From Thermoplasmatota archaeon (GTDB lineage Archaea; Thermoplasmatota; Thermoplasmata; UBA10834), in contig JAJISI010000013.1 in the NCBI GenBank assembly GCA_022848805.1, positions 9,505 to 17,699 of the forward strand: a DNA stretch of 8,195 nucleotides. The letters run 5' to 3'. Below the pieces are notes generated by a model. That model saw nothing but the letters and a program-made list of their open reading frames with translations, was not told the origin of the DNA and ran no database searches. The stretch's first letter is position 1. The number at the start of each line of letters is the position of its first letter. Position numbers and translations under genes: made by a program. Of this stretch, positions 4,947-8,195 are shown one piece after another.

Positions 4947-6230
4947 ATGAACCAGATGAAACCTCGCACAGAGATACCGCTATGGAAGGATGTCACGCCC
5001 GAACAGTGGAACGACTGGAAGTGGCAGGCGAGGAACAGGATTACCAAAGTGGACGAACTCAAGGAAGTCATCAACCTAACCCCTGACGAGGAAGAGGGCG
5101 TCCGCGAGTCTCTGAAGATGCTGAGGATGGCGATCACACCATACTACGCGTCCCTCATGGACCCTGTCGACCCTTACTGCCCGGTGAGAAAGCAAGCGGT
5201 GCCGACCATCAAGGAGCTAGACTTCGGCGAGGAAGACATGGAGGACCCGCTGTTCGAGGATGTCGACTCCCCCGTTCACGGGCTCACACATAGATATCCC
5301 GACAAGGTGCTGTTCCTGATCACAGATCAGTGTGGCATGTACTGCAGGCATTGCACGAGGCGACGCCTTACCGGACAGACCGACCACGAACGTGACAAGA
5401 ATACCATAGACGCCTCAATCAAGTACATAGCTGAGCACGATGAGGTCAGAGACGTACTCCTTTCTGGCGGCGACCCGCTTCTGGTATCGGACGAAAAGCT
5501 CGAGGACATCATCTCACGTCTCCAGGAGATAGACCACATAGATATCGTCAGGATTGGCAGTAGAGCGCCTTGTACGCTCCCGCAACGGATCACCCCGAAG
5601 TTATGCGAACTACTCAAGAAACACCACCCAATATGGCTCAACACGCACTTCAACCACCCGAAGGAAATCACCCCGGAATCCAAGAGAGCCGTGGAGATGC
5701 TGGCCGATGCGGGTGTGCCAGTCGGGAATCAATCTGTCCTGTTGAAGGGGATCAACGACTGCCCAACAATCATGAAGAAACTGGTTCAGGACCTCGTCAA
5801 GATTAGATGTCGTCCATACTACTTCTATCAATGCGACATTTCGAGAGGCATCGAACATTTCAGGACATCAGTCGCGAAGGGCATCGAGATTTCCGAAGCC
5901 CTGAGAGGGCACACATCGGGATACGCGGTTCCGACCTTCATCCTGGACGCCCCAGGTGGCGGAGGCAAGATACCACTTGCACCTCAGTACCTTATATCGA
6001 TGTCCGACAAGCGTGTCGCCGTCCGGAATTACGAGGGCGGTATCTTCCAGTACCCTGAGCCGAAAGACAGGGTTAGTGTGTGTCCACCTACGTGCAAGAT
6101 GTGCGATGAATACTCGAGCATCGAAAGCAAGGAAGGCGTGGCAGGTGTTCTCTCAGGTCAGAAGTTCGCGCTGATACCAGAAGGAACCGCCCGTGCACAG
6201 CGTCGCGAGAAGTACGGAAAGAAGGCGTAA
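4947..6230 (+). CDS. L-lysine 2,3-aminomutase (radical SAM)
   Basis: This 427-residue enzyme interconverts L-lysine and L-beta-lysine using a [4Fe-4S] cluster, SAM and PLP. The cluster motif is Cys129, Cys133 and Cys136 (CGMYCRHC), followed by TRRRLTGQ. PLP should bind Lys341 in APGGGGK. Asp297 (YQCDIS) and Asp334 (LDAPGG) correspond to the two aspartates that hold the lysine side-chain amine in the Clostridium enzyme, which favours lysine over glutamate. Cys272 and a C-terminal trio (Cys379, Cys383, Cys386) resemble the structural zinc ligands. The first ATG is 4947, but GGGATGA lies 5 nt before a second ATG at 4956, which would shorten the protein by three residues. In methanogens the homologue (AblA) precedes AblB, which makes the osmolyte N-epsilon-acetyl-beta-lysine; no acetyltransferase gene is next to it here. 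The divergent degradative operon suggests a catabolic role, and an osmolyte role remains possible. The gene lies 91 nt before the SAM synthetase gene. Confidence 0.93.
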   Translation: MNQMKPRTEIPLWKDVTPEQWNDWKWQARNRITKVDELKEVINLTPDEEEGVRESLKMLRMAITPYYASLMDPVDPYCPVRKQAVPTIKELDFGEEDMEDPLFEDVDSPVHGLTHRYPDKVLFLITDQCGMYCRHCTRRRLTGQTDHERDKNTIDASIKYIAEHDEVRDVLLSGGDPLLVSDEKLEDIISRLQEIDHIDIVRIGSRAPCTLPQRITPKLCELLKKHHPIWLNTHFNHPKEITPESKRAVEMLADAGVPVGNQSVLLKGINDCPTIMKKLVQDLVKIRCRPYYFYQCDISRGIEHFRTSVAKGIEISEALRGHTSGYAVPTFILDAPGGGGKIPLAPQYLISMSDKRVAVRNYEGGIFQYPEPKDRVSVCPPTCKMCDEYSSIESKEGVAGVLSGQKFALIPEGTARAQRREKYGKKA

Positions 6231-6238
6231 CTGGCTAT

Positions 6239-6280
6239 CTTTCGGAAACCAACCCCGCTCAATCCGAAAGGATTAATAAC
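6239..6280 (+). promoter_or_regulatory. Candidate BRE/TATA promoter of the SAM synthetase gene with an overlapping inverted repeat
   Basis: CCGAAAG at 6264-6270 fits a BRE element and is followed by GATTAATAAC (TATA-like core TTAATAA, 6273-6279). A start near 6302 would give a leader of about 20 nt carrying GAGGCGA at 6311-6317, 4 nt before the ATG. CTTTCGG at 6239-6245 is an exact reverse complement of the BRE segment, separated by 18 nt, and could be an operator or part of a 3' hairpin of the aminomutase transcript. The SAM synthetase therefore probably has its own promoter. Confidence 0.5.
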
Positions 6281-6321
6281 GAACAGCATATCATTCCCCT
6301 CGGTTTTCGCGAGGCGAGTGC

Positions 6322-7518
6322 ATGGAAAGGAACATTCTGGTTGAGGAACTCACGCACACCCCGGTCGAGCAGCAGGCAATCGAATTCGTTGAGCGGAAAG
6401 GTATCGGGCATCCTGACTCGATAGCTGACGGCCTTGCAGAAAGCGTCAGCAGAGCAATGTGTAAGATGTATCTTGAGCGTTACGACCGCATACTACACCA
6501 TAACACCGACGAGACACAGATCGTTGGCGGCCAGTCCGCACCGAAGTTCGGCGGTGGAACGATTCTCGAGCCCGTGTACATACTCCTCGTTGGCAGAGCG
6601 ACAACCAACGTGGACGGGGAGCGACTCCCTTACAGGACATGCGCCATGAAGGCGGCTTATTCATATCTTGAGCGGACCTGTAAGAGTCTTGATGTCGATT
6701 GGGGAGTTGTCCTCGATTGCATGATCAGCCAAGGCAGCGTCGACCTCAGAGGAGTGTACGAAACACAGCGACGTCTCGCGAACGATACCTCCTTCGGAGT
6801 CGGCTTCGCTCCTCTGAGCGAGACTGAGCAGATAACTCTCAACACGGAACGGTACATCAACGGGGATCTGTGCAAGGACATTCCTGAGATAGGTGAGGAT
6901 GTCAAAGTCATGAGTTTCAGGAACGGATCAAAGATTGACATAACAATCGCTGCGGCGATCGTGTCCTCCAAAGTCTCGGACAAAGACCACTACAAGAGCG
7001 TGATTGAGCAATGCACGAGCAAGGCGGCCGACTTCGCATCGAAATACACCGACAGAGACCTCAGCGTTTTCGTTAACACGGCAGACGATTACAATAAGGA
7101 CATCTACTATCTGACCGTCTCGGGCCTTTCGATGGAGAATGGTGACGATGGCTCTGTAGGCAGGGGCAACCGCGCGAACGGTCTCATCACGCCCATGAGA
7201 CCGATGAGCATGGAAGCTTCTGCGGGGAAGAACCCAGTCACCCATGTAGGAAAATTGTACAACATACTGTCGAGTCAGGTGGCCCAGAGGATCTATGATA
7301 TGGCTGGCGGAGACATACTGGAAGTTCACACGAGGATCCTATCCCAGATCGGCAAACCCATCGACTATCCACATGCGGCCAGCGCGAACATCATATACGC
7401 CCCGAATGTCGACAAAGCGAAATATGACCGAGAGGCCCGCGCGATATACGATGAGATGCTCCAGAACATAGACCACCTTACGATGGACATCGTCGAAGGG
7501 AAAGTCACGGTGTTCTGA
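6322..7518 (+). CDS. mat: Archaeal-type S-adenosylmethionine synthetase
   Basis: This 398-residue protein makes S-adenosylmethionine from methionine and ATP in the cytoplasm. It belongs to the archaeal family, which is highly diverged from bacterial and eukaryotic MetK; the Methanocaldococcus member is about 406 residues. Conserved segments include ERKGIGHPDSIADGLAE at 24-40, HHNTDETQIVGGQ at 59-71, KFGGGTILEPVY at 75-86 and a glycine-rich GDDGSVGRGNRANGLITP stretch followed by MRPMSMEASAGKNPVTHVGK in the second half. ATG 6322 is preceded by GAGGCGA with 4-nt spacing, the same arrangement as the thiolase gene. SAM synthetase is a housekeeping enzyme, so its position after a radical SAM gene may be functional, because the aminomutase needs SAM as a cofactor, or may be chance. 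The type of enzyme is the strongest single sign that the window is archaeal. Confidence 0.95.
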   Translation: MERNILVEELTHTPVEQQAIEFVERKGIGHPDSIADGLAESVSRAMCKMYLERYDRILHHNTDETQIVGGQSAPKFGGGTILEPVYILLVGRATTNVDGERLPYRTCAMKAAYSYLERTCKSLDVDWGVVLDCMISQGSVDLRGVYETQRRLANDTSFGVGFAPLSETEQITLNTERYINGDLCKDIPEIGEDVKVMSFRNGSKIDITIAAAIVSSKVSDKDHYKSVIEQCTSKAADFASKYTDRDLSVFVNTADDYNKDIYYLTVSGLSMENGDDGSVGRGNRANGLITPMRPMSMEASAGKNPVTHVGKLYNILSSQVAQRIYDMAGGDILEVHTRILSQIGKPIDYPHAASANIIYAPNVDKAKYDREARAIYDEMLQNIDHLTMDIVEGKVTVF

Positions 7519-7573
7519 GCAGGTGACAATCAACGGCGTGGATAGAATCGTTCGCGACGAGAAGTCGATAGAC

Positions 7574-7586
7574 GCCCATCCTGGGC
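7574..7586. other. Small hairpin-forming inverted repeat between convergent genes
   Basis: GCCCA (7574-7578) and TGGGC (7582-7586) form a perfect 5-bp stem with a 3-nt loop in the 69-nt gap between the SAM synthetase stop and the stop of the coiled-coil gene. It ends one base before that gene's stop codon. There is no T-run after it on either strand, and archaeal terminators are usually T-rich tracts, so a terminator function is doubtful. Confidence 0.25.
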
Positions 7587-7587
7587 T

Positions 7588-8195
7588 TCACTCAAGTTTC
7601 TCCAGTCCATCTTCTCTTGTCTTCAGCAACTGAGCCAGCTGAGCTAACTCTTCTTCAATACTGTGCAGGCGCTCCCACTCGGTTTCGAGCCGCTTCTCGT
7701 CAGTCCTGAGCTCCTCCTCGCGCTCAGCGAGGCGCAGGTATGTGTCATCCAACTGTGACTTCTTACGCTCAAGTTCCTCAATGGTTTTCTCATCTATCGT
7801 CGAGAGACCTTCCTTCGCGCCCTCCAGCTTGTTCCAGAGATCCTCGACCTCGACCCTTTCCTTCTCGAGACGGTCAATCTCCAGAACCATCGTCTTCTCC
7901 CTGGCCTCAAGATCTCGCTCCCTCATCTTGACGGATTCCTCCATCTGCCTGAGGTCCACCTCACGCTTAAGCGCCGCCTCGTCCGTCAGGTCTGACCTCT
8001 CGGGGCGCCCTCCAGCGGCCTCCGCCTCCTTGGTCAGCTCGGCTACACGCTCGCGGACCTCCTCCTCGACCTTCTCACGCCTAGACTGCAGTTCTAGCCT
8101 CCAAGTCTCAAGCTCTTCCCTCACTTGCTCAAGTCCGCGCTCCTTCTCTTCCGTCAGACCGCGTTCCCGCTCAGTCTCCACCTGCAGCAGCTCGA
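7588..8195 (-). CDS. Coiled-coil protein, 5' end beyond the window
   Basis: The frame is open from the right edge to TGA at 7588-7590, giving about 201 visible residues. It reads through the GTG at 8181 with ELLQ before it, so that GTG is probably internal and the gene starts outside the window. The protein is almost entirely Glu, Arg, Lys, Leu and Ala in heptad-like order, for example RERDLEAREKTMVLEIDRL and LRLAEREEELRTDEKRLETE, with no cysteine and one proline. A probable break in the coil, EAAGGRPERSDLTDEA, lies in the first half of the visible part. No membrane segment or enzymatic motif is seen. Long proteins of this kind occur in archaea as structural, chromosome-associated or Rad50/SMC-like parts, but no ATPase motif is visible, so no function is assigned. 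It converges on the SAM synthetase gene and is probably unrelated to the lysine genes. Confidence 0.8.
   Translation of the reverse strand, partial: ELLQVETERERGLTEEKERGLEQVREELETWRLELQSRREKVEEEVRERVAELTKEAEAAGGRPERSDLTDEAALKREVDLRQMEESVKMRERDLEAREKTMVLEIDRLEKERVEVEDLWNKLEGAKEGLSTIDEKTIEELERKKSQLDDTYLRLAEREEELRTDEKRLETEWERLHSIEEELAQLAQLLKTREDGLEKLE

Noticed and set aside
1..6230. Classical clostridial lysine fermentation cluster
   Set aside because: Beta-lysine 5,6-aminomutase, 3,5-diaminohexanoate dehydrogenase, the 3-keto-5-aminohexanoate cleavage enzyme and 3-aminobutyryl-CoA ammonia lyase are all absent from the window; only the first enzyme is shared.
4947..6230. Glutamate 2,3-aminomutase or another radical SAM aminomutase
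   Set aside because: Both lysine-specifying aspartates (Asp297, Asp334) are present; in glutamate aminomutases these positions are changed.
7574..7586. Intrinsic terminator between the convergent genes
   Set aside because: The stem is only 5 bp and lacks a T-run on either strand, so it is listed only as an inverted repeat.
7588..8181. Complete 197-residue coiled-coil gene starting at GTG 8181
   Set aside because: The frame stays open to the window edge with coiled-coil-compatible residues before the GTG, so the gene is treated as truncated by the window.

Overview
The window looks like part of an archaeal chromosome. Three things support this. The S-adenosylmethionine synthetase is the archaeal type, not the bacterial MetK type. 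A thiolase, an HMG-CoA synthase-like protein and a DUF35 zinc-ribbon protein lie in the order usual for archaea. Upstream elements look like BRE/TATA boxes, with Shine-Dalgarno sites of the form GAGGTGA or GAGGCGA 4-6 nt before most starts. A Thermoplasmata-like euryarchaeon is my guess, but the window cannot settle the lineage. No rRNA, tRNA, CRISPR array or mobile element was seen.

Layout. Positions 4633 to 1 (minus strand) hold a tightly packed six-gene operon, read in this order: thiolase, HMG-CoA synthase-like protein, DUF35 zinc-ribbon/OB protein, CoA-transferase subunit A, CoA-transferase subunit B, and a class III aminotransferase cut by the window edge. A 313-nt intergenic region (4634-4946) separates it from a divergent plus-strand pair: lysine 2,3-aminomutase (4947-6230) and archaeal S-adenosylmethionine synthetase (6322-7518), which appears to have its own promoter. 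A convergent minus-strand gene for a long coiled-coil protein (7588 to the right edge) closes the window and is incomplete at its 5' end.

How the genes may work together. The aminomutase makes L-beta-lysine (3,6-diaminohexanoate) using a SAM-dependent radical, and the next gene makes SAM. The divergent operon encodes the classes of enzyme needed to degrade a beta-amino acid: an aminotransferase (beta-amine to 3-oxoacid), a CoA-transferase (3-oxoacid to 3-oxoacyl-CoA) and a thiolase (cleavage to acetyl-CoA plus a shortened acyl-CoA). Applied to beta-lysine, this would give acetyl-CoA and 4-aminobutyryl-CoA, or N-acetylated equivalents. This differs from clostridial lysine fermentation, none of whose later enzymes appear here. 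The pathway is an inference from gene content.

The most unusual protein is the HMG-CoA synthase homologue. By motif alignment from memory, the catalytic Glu, Cys and His are replaced by Thr79, Ser111 and Gln235. It may be a non-catalytic scaffold that keeps the thiolase/HMGCS/DUF35 architecture in a degradative complex. The divergent intergenic region also holds six ATTCG/CGAAT elements, including a 9-bp inverted repeat and a pair bracketing a TATA-like box, which could be operators shared by both transcripts.
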